DNA from: an uncultured bacterium
GTDB taxonomy: Bacteria > Bacillota > Clostridia > Lachnospirales > Lachnospiraceae
Length of the DNA stretch: 64,000 bases
Assembly: GCA_905215405.1 (NCBI GenBank)
Contig: CAJMQE010000009.1
Coordinates: 9,716 to 73,715 of the forward strand
Reading direction: 5' to 3'
Translations under genes and position numbers: made by a program
The notes under the pieces: model-generated
Seen by the model: only the letters and a program-made list of their open reading frames with translations
Told to the model about the DNA's origin: nothing
The model's database searches: none
Part shown: one piece after another, positions 8,967-19,500 of the stretch
How the letters are laid out: every line of letters begins with the position of its first letter
How positions within the stretch are numbered: position 1 is the stretch's first letter

Positions 8967-10580
8967 TTACTCATGCAGCATCCAGTATTCAATTCCAAAT
9001 ATACTGTGATTCTTACATATTTTTACAGAATCACCGATTCGCATATCTTCATACATCGATCTGCTAACTTCCATACGAATCGATGATGTCTCCATTCCAC
9101 TAACCGTCAGATAATACGAGTCTGATTTGCCCCTTGCTATATTCATATCCATTACAACTGCGTATTCATGCTCTGTATTCTGATCCGTTCCAATTATAAT
9201 TGCACTTTCCGTCTGACCAATTGCACAGATCATTAATGTAAAGATAAGCATAAAAGCGATCCTTTTATCTCCTTTTCGTACAAGCACACACAATAACACA
9301 AGTCCGGTCTGAATCAGGAACAGGGTAACGCCAAGCAATGCAGCCTTTCCACCTGTCCTGATCTCGATTTTAGGTGTCAAAAGCAAATAAATGACTGCCT
9401 CACCCATTAAAAAGAGAAAAGGAAGTGCAATATGTCTTTTTTTATAGTCTTTTGTTCTGTATTTTGGCTTTTCTATTTCAAACATTTTAGGGAAGATACA
9501 CGGAAGGATCATATTACTGATTGGCATCAGACTGATCACTGTATAAAACTCTTTCATTGTCGTCTGCATTTTTCCAACAATGAACATCATACACAGGGAA
9601 ACAATTCCTATTATCCAGCAAAGTACCCGAACAAGCATGACCATATTTTCTGAGTACGCTGCATGTTCTCCCTGTGCCCTTGTTTCCTCCTGTTCCATCC
9701 TCTGTGCATAGTCTTCACTATGTTTTTTTATCTCATCTGGCGTATACCCATTTAATGCTAACCAGTTAAAAAGATTTCCATCCAGTATAAATTCAGCTTT
9801 CCTTCCACCGCTCCAGCTGACCTGCATTCTAGTGACACGGCTACTTTCCTGTGTACTGCAGTCGATAACATCCTGCAGATCCTGATCCAGATAGTACGTA
9901 TTTTCACTTCCACACTGGTGCACGAGCATCCCCTCTTCCTGATACCAGAAATGCGTCTTCTGCCAGTAGATCACCCCCGCGCAGACACCGATGCAAACGA
10001 TCAGAAAACCAGACACGATTATCGTTGCCAACATATCCGGATTACTGCAGAGGATAATTCCACCACAAAAGAAAAAGACAAAGCCGAGTATGATCATGAC
10101 CATACTGCCATTGTAAGCTGGCGTTGCAAGTTTCGTATCATTTTTGTGACTGACAGATATCTTTTTTATTTCCCGCATTCTGCACAGCTGCTGAATAAAA
10201 AGCTCGACATTTTTCATATTATTAATACAGATTCTTCCTATTTCATGCTGACTGGCATCGTATAGATACAGTGTTTTGACCGTTCTGTCATAATAAGAAA
10301 CGTAGGCCACAGGAAATGTTTTTCCGCCTCTCCATGGTCTGCGAATCGTAATTACGTGTGTATACGTATCCAGTGTTGCTGAACGAAAATGCGCATATGA
10401 CATAAGCCATATTCCCAGTGCTGCCAGAAACAGCATGGTAAAGAACAGAAAATCGATTCCCGATGTCGATGCAAGTCCAATTGCGATCAGCAGCATAAAT
10501 GCTACTTCGACCAGCCCGATCAGGAATAATACCACCCGGCCATATCTTGTCAATGTAACGGATTGTTTCATTTGTCCCAT
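8967..10580 (-). CDS. Multi-pass membrane protein of unknown function
   Basis: The 537 residues have about nine predicted TMs: a pair near the N-terminus (about 13-63), a second pair (about 150-200), and further segments between about 310 and 440. Soluble beta-rich stretches lie between them and at the C-terminus (about 460-537). The first soluble stretch (RSATLDTYTHVITIRRPWRGGKTF) reads like a bacterial PH-type or YcxB-like domain, and a related pattern seems to recur after the second TM pair. AGAGGAAA lies upstream of the start. I do not recognise a named family. It stands alone between a terminator and a decayed acetyltransferase. Confidence 0.75.
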   Translation of the reverse strand: MGQMKQSVTLTRYGRVVLFLIGLVEVAFMLLIAIGLASTSGIDFLFFTMLFLAALGIWLMSYAHFRSATLDTYTHVITIRRPWRGGKTFPVAYVSYYDRTVKTLYLYDASQHEIGRICINNMKNVELFIQQLCRMREIKKISVSHKNDTKLATPAYNGSMVMIILGFVFFFCGGIILCSNPDMLATIIVSGFLIVCIGVCAGVIYWQKTHFWYQEEGMLVHQCGSENTYYLDQDLQDVIDCSTQESSRVTRMQVSWSGGRKAEFILDGNLFNWLALNGYTPDEIKKHSEDYAQRMEQEETRAQGEHAAYSENMVMLVRVLCWIIGIVSLCMMFIVGKMQTTMKEFYTVISLMPISNMILPCIFPKMFEIEKPKYRTKDYKKRHIALPFLFLMGEAVIYLLLTPKIEIRTGGKAALLGVTLFLIQTGLVLLCVLVRKGDKRIAFMLIFTLMICAIGQTESAIIIGTDQNTEHEYAVVMDMNIARGKSDSYYLTVSGMETSSIRMEVSRSMYEDMRIGDSVKICKNHSIFGIEYWMLHE

Positions 10581-10706
10581 ATGTATTTCCTCTTTCTACT
10601 ACATGTTACCGCTTTAAAACGGCTACTATCATAATAGTAGTATAGCACAGCAAAATATTCCTGCCTGCCCTGAATATATTCCCTATATAGAGCCATTTCT
10701 GTTACC

Positions 10707-11054
10707 TTAGTACCAGTTTTTACCACATTCAGCTTTTTCCCAGATCTTGTACGTAATTCTCCAAATCACAACTGTACAAAGAAAGCCGGTATCCATCATA
10801 TACAGAAATCCTCCATTTCCATCATCGTGCCAGTATACAGGATCTGTCTTTGTCAATGCCATACACCCCACTGCCTTCTGGTCTCGAAATGCCAATACAA
10901 AATCTGATATTTTATAGGATTGTGACAGAACTTTCCACTTTATATTCTGTCTCGTCCAAAGATTAGATAGATTTTTCTCCTGCATCCATTCCACGGCATC
11001 CAGCAAAATATCCTCAATCACTGCTGTATCCGACTCCATAGCCACTCTAATCAC
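10707..11054 (-). pseudogene. Truncated GNAT-type acetyltransferase remnant
   Basis: The first 85 residues follow the start of a GNAT acetyltransferase (IRVAMESDTAVIEDILLDAVEWM, then a strand pair ending in AVGCMALTKTDP). The acetyl-CoA loop (R/QxxGxG/A) is missing and the protein stops at 115 residues, against about 150-170 in the family. A different leftward frame beyond residue 88 reads DGYRLSLYSCDLENYVQDLG, which resembles the family's late LRLDxxxxN..YYExLG region. That suggests an internal deletion plus a frame shift. The start is GTG 11054 with GGGGGT upstream. It is probably inactive. Confidence 0.5.
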
Positions 11055-11087
11055 TCTGATTCACCCCCTTTTCCTATTTTTCTACCT

Positions 11088-11290
11088 CACAATGCCTTTC
11101 GCGATGTCTTTCACGATAACATTCATAATGCCTTTCATAATGACATCCGCAATGCCTTTACAATGACTTTCACAATGACTTTACAATAACATCCGCAATG
11201 TCTTTACAATGACATCCACAATGACTTTACAATAACATTCACAATGCCTTTCATAATGACATCCACAATTTCTTTCATAATGCCTTTATC
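11088..11290. repeat. Degenerate minisatellite, about 15-bp unit
   Basis: Variants of ACAATGACTTTC and AATGACATCCAC alternate for about 200 bp (AATGCCTTT, AATAACATC, AATGTCTTT and so on). Units vary in sequence and slightly in length, so this is neither a CRISPR array nor a coding repeat. Confidence 0.7.
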
Positions 11291-11310
11291 ATACAACAAA
11301 TATCTACGTA

Positions 11311-11353
11311 AAAAAAGTGCAGGATAACTGCATATTCTGCAATTTTCCTGCAC
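11311..11353 (-). terminator. Intrinsic terminator of the ABC exporter operon
   Basis: GTGCAGGA (11317-11324) pairs perfectly with TCCTGCAC (11346-11353), with an inner TGCA/TGCA pair. Read leftward, the stem is followed by seven Ts. It lies 238 nt after the stop of the second exporter gene. Confidence 0.8.
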
Positions 11354-11590
11354 CTTATGTCATAGGCCATGACCAGCCAGTTTCTTTCCCAAATGTATGA
11401 CTGAAACAGACCTTTTTATATTCATACTTCCAAAATATCTTCTTTTTCCTTATGTTTTTGCTATGTTTATGTTACTAATTCTTTATCAATATTTTAAGAT
11501 CTTTAGTGGAATATAAGAAATCCATTTTGCAATGATCAATACGAAATCAATCTGCCTTTGTCATTCATCTTTGTGTGTTCCCGGGATCAC

Positions 11591-13354
11591 TTACACTGCA
11601 AACTGGCTGTTGTAGAGCTTCGCATAGAAGCCATTTGCTGCAAGCAGCGTCTTGTGATTTCCTTTTTCAATAATATTGCCGTCTTTCATTACCAGAATTA
11701 CATCCGCATTCTGAATGGTAGAAAGTCGATGTGCGACGATAAAACTTGTTCTGCCCTCCATCAGTGTATCAAATGCTTTCTGAATCTGAATTTCTGTTCT
11801 TGTATCAATTGAAGATGTTGCTTCATCCAAAATCAGCATTGGTGGTTTACACAGCATAACCCTTGTAATGCAAAGCAGCTGTTTCTGCCCCTGTGACAAA
11901 TTTCCACCATCTTCTGTAATCACTGTATCATATCCATTTGGCAGACGTTTGATAAAATTATGTGCATGCGATGCTTTTGCTGCTTCTATAATTTGTTCAT
12001 CTGTAGCATCTGGCTTTCCCATCACAATATTTTCTCTGATCGTTCCAGTCTTTAACCAAGTATCCTGCAATACCATACCAAACCCTTTACGAAGACTGTT
12101 TCTGGTCATTTCACGAATATCTGTATTTTCGACCTGAATACTGCCGCTGTCCACATCATAGAAACGCATCAGCAGATTGATCATAGTCGTTTTTCCACAG
12201 CCTGTCGGTCCAACGATTGCAATTCTCTGTCCTGGTTTTACCTCCAGATTAAAGTTCTCAATCAACTTATGATCCGGAACATAGGAAAAGTTTACATTTT
12301 CGATCTTGACATTTCCTGTTACATTTTCTAAATGAACTGCATTTTCTGATTCTGGAATCTGTGGTTTCTCCTCGATCAGTTCAAAAATTCTGGCCGCACA
12401 AGCAAGTGCATTCTGTAATTCTGTTACAACGCCGGAAATTTCATTAAATGGCTTTGTATACTGGTTCGCATAACTGAGCAGACTGGACAGCTGTCCAACT
12501 GTAATTCGACCGGAGATTGCTGACAATGCACCTGTTACACCAACTGCTGCATAGACCAGACTATTTACAAATCTTGTAGATGGGTTTGTAATCGATGAGA
12601 AAAATGTTGCGCGAAGTGATGCACTCTGCAATCTCACATTGACCTCATCAAACCGTTCCTGTACATCTTCTTCTTTGGAAAATGTCTGTACTACCTTCTG
12701 GTTACCGATCATTTCATTGATCAGAGATGTCTGTTCCCCTCTGATTTCTGACTGCAGTTTGAACATAGAATAGGTTCTCTTTGCAATAAAACTTGCGACG
12801 AGCAGTGAAATAGGTGTCAGACATACGACAACAACCGTAATCCCGACATCGATCGTGAACATAAACACCAGTGTACCAAGAATCATAATGACACCTGTAA
12901 AGAACTGGGTAAATCCCATTAAAAGACCATCTGCGAACTGATCGACATCTGCAATGACACGGCTCACAATATCCCCATGTGAATGCCCATCAATATATTT
13001 TAAAGGAAGAATTTCTATCTTTCTAAATGCTTCATCCCTGATATCCCTGATTACATCAAATGTAATTCTATTGTTGATAACATTCATGAGCCACTGGGAG
13101 ACTGCAGTAATTCCAATTGCAATTCCCATCTGCCCCATGATGGTAAACAGTCTGGTGTAATTAATATTGCCTGCGCCAATAATACAATCGACTGCACGAC
13201 CGATCAGAATTGGTACATAAAGGGTCGAGGCTACTGTTGCTGCTGCCAATAAAATAGACAGGATCAGAAAGAACCAGTACTTCTTAATATAAACGAGAAC
13301 CTTTACAAATGTTTCTTTTTGTTTTCCTTTTGGAATCTTCTTATTTGCTGCCAT
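11591..13354 (-). CDS. ABC exporter half-transporter, subunit with canonical Walker B
   Basis: Fused permease-ATPase of the multidrug/lipid exporter type, 587 residues. Six TMs occupy about 28-320. The ATPase has Walker A GPTGCGKTT (about 379-387), signature LSQGQKQ and Walker B MLILDEATSSID with the catalytic Glu, plus the switch His in VAHRLS. It starts 3 bp after the upstream half-transporter, with AAGGAGG before the ATG. The signature has Gln in place of the first Gly, while the partner has an intact signature but a degenerate Walker B. This complementary pattern is typical of heterodimeric exporters such as LmrCD or TM287/288. The substrate is unknown. Confidence 0.92.
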   Translation of the reverse strand: MAANKKIPKGKQKETFVKVLVYIKKYWFFLILSILLAAATVASTLYVPILIGRAVDCIIGAGNINYTRLFTIMGQMGIAIGITAVSQWLMNVINNRITFDVIRDIRDEAFRKIEILPLKYIDGHSHGDIVSRVIADVDQFADGLLMGFTQFFTGVIMILGTLVFMFTIDVGITVVVVCLTPISLLVASFIAKRTYSMFKLQSEIRGEQTSLINEMIGNQKVVQTFSKEEDVQERFDEVNVRLQSASLRATFFSSITNPSTRFVNSLVYAAVGVTGALSAISGRITVGQLSSLLSYANQYTKPFNEISGVVTELQNALACAARIFELIEEKPQIPESENAVHLENVTGNVKIENVNFSYVPDHKLIENFNLEVKPGQRIAIVGPTGCGKTTMINLLMRFYDVDSGSIQVENTDIREMTRNSLRKGFGMVLQDTWLKTGTIRENIVMGKPDATDEQIIEAAKASHAHNFIKRLPNGYDTVITEDGGNLSQGQKQLLCITRVMLCKPPMLILDEATSSIDTRTEIQIQKAFDTLMEGRTSFIVAHRLSTIQNADVILVMKDGNIIEKGNHKTLLAANGFYAKLYNSQFAV

Positions 13355-13357
13355 ATT

Positions 13358-15085
13358 TTATGCCTCCTTCCTGTCACTGACCTGTGAATAGTAAATTTCC
13401 TGATATACGCTGCAATTTTTCAGCAGTTCTTCATGAGTTCCCAATCCACAGATTTTTCCATCATCCAGAACAACTATTTTATCTGCATACTTAATTGAAG
13501 TTGCCCTCTGGGATACAATAAATACCGTCGGGCTGGATTTCATATCCCGAATCGCTTTTCTTAATTTTGCATCTGTGGCAAAATCCAACGCAGATGCACT
13601 ATCATCAAGGATCAGAATTTCCGGTTTTCGAACGATTGCTCTTGCAATTGTCATACGTTGTTTCTGACCACCGGAAAGATTTTTTCCTTCCTGTTCGATC
13701 ATAAAGTCGAGACCGCCTTCTTTTCCATCTACCACTTCTTTTGCCTGGGAGATCACAAGTGCTTCATCGATCTGTTCGTCCGTTGCATCATCATTGCCCC
13801 AGCGGATGTTATCACGGATTGTTCCCTTGAACAGAACTGCTTTCTGCAGTACTACACCAATCTTATTTCTCAGTGTTTCCATCCTATACTCCCTGACATC
13901 AGTTCCATTGATTCTGACCGTTCCTTTGGTTACGTCATAAAAACGAGGAATCAGGTTGACCAGGCTTGACTTACCAGATCCGGTACCACCAATGACCCCG
14001 ATTGTCTCTCCTCTTCTGACTTTAAAATCCAGATCGGATAATGATTCTTCTCCAGCATTTTTGTAAGTCAGACATACGTGATCAAATTCCACTGCGTAAG
14101 GACTGTCCTGTGCATTTAAATTATCGTTGCCGTCTTCCATTCCAGAACGGACAAAAAATACATTTTCAATACGTCCAGCGCAGGCAAGTCCCTTATTTAC
14201 TGTTACGATCAGATTTGCGAACTTCACAAGTTCCACAAGGATCTGTGACATATAATTGACCAGTGCGACAACCTGTCCCTGTGTCAGTGCGCCACCATCC
14301 ACACGGATGGCGCCGACCCAAAGTAACACGATGATTGAAACGTTGATGATAATATATGTGACCGGATTCATCAGTGCTGAAATCCTGCCTACAAATTTCT
14401 GCTGTTTTGCAAGTAGATTATTGTTCTCTGCAAAATGTTTGGTTTCATCCTGTTCCTTATCAAACGCTCTGATTACTCGCGCACCTGTCAGATTTTCTCT
14501 TGTAATACCGAGGATCTTATCCAGTGCATTCTGAACTTTCTTGTAGAGAGGCATACTAATCAGCATAATACCAAATACCACGATAGAAAGCAGCGGAATC
14601 GTAACAACGAAAACAAGTGCTGCCTTGATATCAATGGTAAATGCCATGACCATTGCACCAAGTACAATGAATGGTGATCTTAAGAACAGTCGCAATACCA
14701 TATTGACTCCTGACTGTACCTGGTTGATATCGCTTGTCATTCTGGTGATCAGTGTAGAATTCCCCATTGTATCCATCTCTGTGAATGAAAGTGACTGGAT
14801 ATGATGAAACAGATCTTTTCTCAACTCTGTTGCAAATCCGGTCGCTGCTTTTGCTGCGAAATACTGTGCCGATATGGAACAGACCAGACCAATGATGGCC
14901 AGACCGATCAGCATCAGACACATTTTAATGATATATGTTCTGTCTTCGTTCGCAATACCAGTATCAATAATAGATGCCATGACAAGCGGAACAAATAATT
15001 CGAATACTGCTTCCAGCATTTTGAACAATGGCGCCAGAACACTTTCTTTCTTATACCCTTTTAAGTATTTTAGTAAACTCTTCAT
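13358..15085 (-). CDS. ABC exporter half-transporter, subunit with degenerate Walker B
   Basis: 575-residue permease-ATPase fusion. Six TMs span about 15-300. The ATPase has Walker A GGTGSGKSS, signature LSGGQKQR and Walker B ILILDDSASALD, where Asp replaces the catalytic Glu. The usual switch His is replaced as well (IVSQRATS instead of a VAHRLS-type motif). One of the two composite ATP sites should therefore be non-hydrolytic. It is the first gene of the two-gene operon and diverges from a LysR-type regulator, which is the obvious candidate controller. Confidence 0.92.
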   Translation of the reverse strand: MKSLLKYLKGYKKESVLAPLFKMLEAVFELFVPLVMASIIDTGIANEDRTYIIKMCLMLIGLAIIGLVCSISAQYFAAKAATGFATELRKDLFHHIQSLSFTEMDTMGNSTLITRMTSDINQVQSGVNMVLRLFLRSPFIVLGAMVMAFTIDIKAALVFVVTIPLLSIVVFGIMLISMPLYKKVQNALDKILGITRENLTGARVIRAFDKEQDETKHFAENNNLLAKQQKFVGRISALMNPVTYIIINVSIIVLLWVGAIRVDGGALTQGQVVALVNYMSQILVELVKFANLIVTVNKGLACAGRIENVFFVRSGMEDGNDNLNAQDSPYAVEFDHVCLTYKNAGEESLSDLDFKVRRGETIGVIGGTGSGKSSLVNLIPRFYDVTKGTVRINGTDVREYRMETLRNKIGVVLQKAVLFKGTIRDNIRWGNDDATDEQIDEALVISQAKEVVDGKEGGLDFMIEQEGKNLSGGQKQRMTIARAIVRKPEILILDDSASALDFATDAKLRKAIRDMKSSPTVFIVSQRATSIKYADKIVVLDDGKICGLGTHEELLKNCSVYQEIYYSQVSDRKEA

Positions 15086-15175
15086 ACTCTTCCCTTTCCT
15101 TTTATCTTTTTGTTTTCCTGTACTTAATATATCATAAATGTAAATATATGAAAATTATAATATTTATATATGAGG

Positions 15176-15192
15176 TATACGATTTTTGTATA
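15176..15192. promoter_or_regulatory. Candidate LysR-type operator
   Basis: TATAC, seven bases, then GTATA form a 17-bp inverted repeat in the 250-bp gap between the divergent exporter and LysR genes. This fits the T-N11-A style of LysR-family boxes. No DNA-binding data can be read from sequence. Confidence 0.45.
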
Positions 15193-15336
15193 GTACAGAT
15201 TCTATCTTGAATTTGTTTCAAATTACATATTTTTCATGCAATCCCAGCGATGCCAGATTTTCTTTTACATCTGTTTGTGCTAAAATCTAATACAGATTTC
15301 TTTATACCGGAACAGATAAATGGAGGCAATTTTCTC

Positions 15337-16227
15337 ATGGACTTAAAACAACTGGAACAATTTATTACAATTGTAAATGAAGGCAATATATCAAAAGCAG
15401 CCCGAGTACTGCATATGTCACAGCCTCCACTCAGTACACAGATTCACTCCTTGGAAGCAGAACTTGGTTGTAAGCTCTTTATCCGTGGTTCCCGCAGCAT
15501 TCAGCTCACGGAAGCCGGAAAAATGTTATATAACCGCAGTAATACCCTGCTAAAGATCGCAGATATCACAAAATCGGAACTAAAAGATTACAGCACTGGA
15601 ACGCACGGTACAATACGAATTGGCGCAGTATCCTCTGTTGGAACCACGTTACTTGACCAGTGGGTCGCAGGGTTTCATAAACAGTATTCCCATCTTCGCT
15701 TTGAGTTATTTGAAGCAAATACATATGGCCTGCTGGAACAGCTGAAATCTAATATTATTGAACTCGCTATCGTTCGAACTCCTTTTAATAAGGAGTCATT
15801 TTCCTGTCGAAATCTTTATAGTGAGCCAATGATGGCTGTTGGTGACCGGAAATATTTTAACCAGACGCAGTCGTCTATTGAACTTTCTGATCTCGCCTGC
15901 TGTCCGCTGATCATTTATCGGCGCTGGGAAACTATTCTGAACGGACTTTTCCAGAAAGCTGATCTAAAGCCAGACTATTTCTGCGTCAATGATGATGCCA
16001 AAACATCGATCAGCTGGGCTGACAAAGGACTTGGAGTTGCTATCGTTCCAGCCTCCTGTCTGTCACTGATCCATAACCCCGCATGTATCAGCAAAAAAAT
16101 AGAAGAATCAGAACTCGAGAGTACGATCTGCATTATCAGCAACCACAGCGAGCAGGGGTATCTCTCCACTGGTGCAAAGCTTTTTACACAGTTCATTGAA
16201 GAGGATATCAAAAGCAATCATTTCTAA
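15337..16227 (+). CDS. LysR-family transcriptional regulator
   Basis: The 296 residues have an N-terminal winged helix-turn-helix (about 1-60: MDLKQLEQFITIVNEGNIS, then SKAARVLHMSQPPLSTQI) and a C-terminal periplasmic-binding-protein-like effector domain (about 90-290). The start is ATG 15337 because TGGAGG lies 8 bases upstream and the DNA-binding domain begins exactly there. An upstream in-frame ATG at 15250 has no ribosome site. Its divergent position suggests that it regulates the adjacent heterodimeric ABC exporter and itself. The effector is unknown. Confidence 0.93.
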   Translation: MDLKQLEQFITIVNEGNISKAARVLHMSQPPLSTQIHSLEAELGCKLFIRGSRSIQLTEAGKMLYNRSNTLLKIADITKSELKDYSTGTHGTIRIGAVSSVGTTLLDQWVAGFHKQYSHLRFELFEANTYGLLEQLKSNIIELAIVRTPFNKESFSCRNLYSEPMMAVGDRKYFNQTQSSIELSDLACCPLIIYRRWETILNGLFQKADLKPDYFCVNDDAKTSISWADKGLGVAIVPASCLSLIHNPACISKKIEESELESTICIISNHSEQGYLSTGAKLFTQFIEEDIKSNHF

Positions 16228-16290
16228 CAATCCTCTGCGGTTAACCATCTTTTCCGCTTTATGCGCAAGCAATGGTATTCTTTCTAAAGA

Positions 16291-16347
16291 AAAAGACCTG
16301 GACAGTGCTCACTTATTTGATAAAATGAGCTTGTTCAGGCCTTTTTT
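16291..16347. terminator. Bidirectional terminator between lysR and pectinase gene
   Basis: AAAAAGACCTGGACAGTGCTCA pairs imperfectly with TGAGCTTGTTCAGGCCTTTTTT, with T-runs on both strands. It ends the rightward LysR gene and can serve the leftward GH28 gene. Confidence 0.75.
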
Positions 16348-16360
16348 GACAGGATGTTGT

Positions 16361-16457
16361 CTGTTACTATCTGTTACTATCTGTTACTATCTGTTACTAT
16401 CTGTTACTATCTGTTACTATCTGTTGCTATCTGTTGCTATCTGTTACTATCTGTTGC
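16361..16457. repeat. 10-bp tandem repeat, nine full units plus a partial one
   Basis: CTGTTACTAT is repeated head to tail from 16361 to 16450. Two units (16421 and 16431) carry G for A, and a partial unit follows from 16451. The array lies between the LysR terminator and the 3' end of the pectinase gene, not in a coding or promoter position. Copy number is likely to vary between strains. Confidence 0.95.
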
Positions 16458-16543
16458 TTCTATATTATTTCAATTCTCCCACTTGTGTATTACTCTGCTA
16501 TGAACTCAACCATGTATGAATAAATCCCCATAACACACTACTT

Positions 16544-19500
16544 TTATTCTTCGGTATGTTTTTTACGTCTTACTGCTCCGCATGCTGTTACTGCTGCAAG
16601 TGAAAGGAGCATTGCAGCTACAATCGAAGTCATAGGCGTGCTGTCCCCAGTCTTTGTTGTGCTGGTGCTGACTGTACCATCTGCATTTGTAGACTGTGCT
16701 TCTTGCTCTGCCAGACCTCCCTGTGCCTGATTCTTCTGATTGTCATCACCTGCTACGCCACTGTTTTTACCAGTATTATCTGAGATTCCAGTACTGCTTA
16801 TATCCTGACTGGCATTCTGGCTGCTTTCCTGAGATGCTTGTGTTGTTGCCTGTGAAGAAGGATTTACAACCGGATCAGTAACTGGCTGTGAGGTCGGCTT
16901 CGTAGCTGGCTCACTTGTTGGCTCTGTTGTTGGCTCTGTTGTTGGCTCTGTTGTTGGCTCTGTTGTTGGCTCTGTTGTTGGCTCTTTCACAGCGCTGAGT
17001 GTTGTAGTAATTCCTCTGATTGTCCAGTTATAACCTGCCATCTTATCATAAGTTCCCATTGTCTGGGCAGCTTTCCACCAGGTATCTCCTGCCTGTACCG
17101 TAAATGTGTGATCCTGCTTTGCATCAAGACCACTTACTGTATAGGAGGTATCCTTTGTTGTGACCTGTCCGTTAATAGGCGTAAATTTCTGACTTGCATC
17201 TGCATAAACAGGCTTTCCATCCACATAGACACGATATCCGTTCACTGCTGTATCATCTGTGGCCGGATTCCATGAAAGTACAACGTCTCCATTATCCTTT
17301 CGCTCTGCATTTAGTGTCCTTGATGAAAATACAGGTGCTTTGTAATCATAATTCTGTAATGTTGTTGCTGTTGCTTCATCATATGCAAGCTCTACTCCTG
17401 CATCGGTAAATGCAACGATCTTGACCGTATTCTCTACGCCTGGTGTCAGTCTGCCGACCTGCTGTGAAAATGAATCAGCCAGCTTGCCCCCATTTGTAGT
17501 CATAGTACCGCCCTTTAACTGATAATTATAAAATGTTCTTAACAGTTTTCCATTTACATAAATACGGTAACCTCTGACTCTTGCGTCTGCTCCTGCACTA
17601 TCCCAGGAAGCCTGTGCACAGGTATAGATTGGATTTGTCAGGGTAACTTGTGTAGATGCTGGTGCTGTAATTGCCTTTGTATCAGTTTCTCCTGATGTCT
17701 TTATATCTACAACAGGTCCCTCTGTTTTATTGACAGTTGCATAGCTGGTCACTTTATCATTTACGGACTTGCTGTTCTCTGTCGCATACACTTTAAATGT
17801 ATAGTTCACACCGGCGGATAATCCTTTGATTGTTGCTGTTTTATCAACAATTCCATCAACTGTGTCCACCTTTGTATCACCAACGTAAGTGTCTACGCCG
17901 TAAATAATATCTCCTGATGTTACGCTTGCCCCACTCCAGTCCAGTTTCATTTCTGTACCATCTTCGCTGGATGTTGCTGTAACTTTACTGTCATCTGCCC
18001 ATACAGGTTTTACCATAGCATTTGTCATATTTTCTGTTGATGCATTTGCTGTTTCCATCGTTGTTCCAAGGAACTGGACGTTCTTACAGAACTTCATATT
18101 TGTCCATGCCGCATCAGTTCCCGCATCAATTGCCTTCTGGTCATAGGAAACAGTATTTACATCATAAAATACTGCATTTTCACACCCGGTCAGTGTATCC
18201 CAACCATTATAGTATTTGAACTTACCATTGCAGCCAACATCTCCGAACTTCACATCCTGGAAATATAAATTATAATGGCTGTGTTCTGGCTTCTGTGTAT
18301 TTGTCAGTGGATCCACATCTGCATAAACACAGATCGTATTCTGCGTAACTTTATTTGCAGTCACATTATATACTGCAAAATCATGGAATTCACCCGGTGT
18401 ATCTGCTGCTTCTGTAGAGGAAGCACTATTCGGATCACTATAACTTGTTGTCAGTACAAATACCTGATTAGCATCGGCAACAGCACAGTCTCTGATTGTG
18501 ATATTGCTGATATAGCCACCATTTGTAGGAGCACTCTTGAAACGGAATGGCATATCTGTATGATTCATGACATTATCTTCGCATAATACGTCTGTGATAC
18601 CATTTCCTGTGTGGCTTCCGGCTGCTATTGCACCACCATGTCCTTCATGCAGATAGTTGTCAAAGATCCACAGTGAACTGTTTGTCTGAATATTACAATC
18701 CTGTGCGCCTTTACCTACCGATGCACCAAATCCGATCGAATCATCCCCTGTATCCAGGAAGTTATTCCAGCATACAACATTCTTGGAGCATCCAAAACCG
18801 ATACCATCACCGTTGTTACAGTCATAGGACAGCGCTTTGACGTTATTAACTGCAATATTGTCAGAATCCAGAATATTAATGGTGTGATTCGATGGATTTT
18901 CCACTCTGACATCATCTACATATACACCGTTGACATTTCTCATAATGATCAGACTCGAACGTGTTGCATATGCATTGGTCAGATCCGCTGCAGCTGTGGT
19001 AGAGCCACTCTGTTCCAGCACCTTCTGTGCTGCTGTTTTGTCAGATGCTGCATCTACCCCTGCAAGTGAGTCGATCAGACTGTCACTGTACTTTCTGGAA
19101 CCGTCTTCATTCGTCACATTAGCAAGATATTTCTTAGCTGAATCAGCAGCAAGGACACCGTAGTTATAAACTTTGTTGTTGCTTGCTCCGACCCATCTTG
19201 GCAGTGCATATTTTTCATTACCAGCTACGGAAGTATCGACATCACCAGCCAGCTTATAGCTGTATTTCTGAAGTCCATCCAGAGATACCTTATCCCCGGA
19301 ACCATACTTCCATCCGTTTCCGTATACACTTCCGTTTCCTGTGATACGAATGTTCTCCATCTGCTGGGATTGGTCCGCACTGACTGCATTTAAAATGCCC
19401 CAGCTTCTGGTATCTGTATAGAAAGGATACATCAGGAATCCAATTTCAAAATGGTCACTGTTCGGACTTGCCCAAAGTGTACCATCGATTTCCATTGTCA

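Larger units (their letters stand above)
11055..11590. other. Intergenic region with degenerate repeats and terminator
   Basis: The 536 bp between the acetyltransferase remnant and the ABC exporter genes hold a degenerate minisatellite (about 11088-11290) and the exporter terminator (11311-11353), each listed separately. The remainder (11354-11590) is AT-rich and shows no gene. Confidence 0.6.

Noticed and set aside
11088..11290. Possible CRISPR or coding repeat
   Set aside because: Units are short, variable and lack spacers of constant length; no frame stays open with a start and ribosome site.
16361..16457. Possible CRISPR array
   Set aside because: The 10-bp units are contiguous with no spacers, and no cas genes are present.
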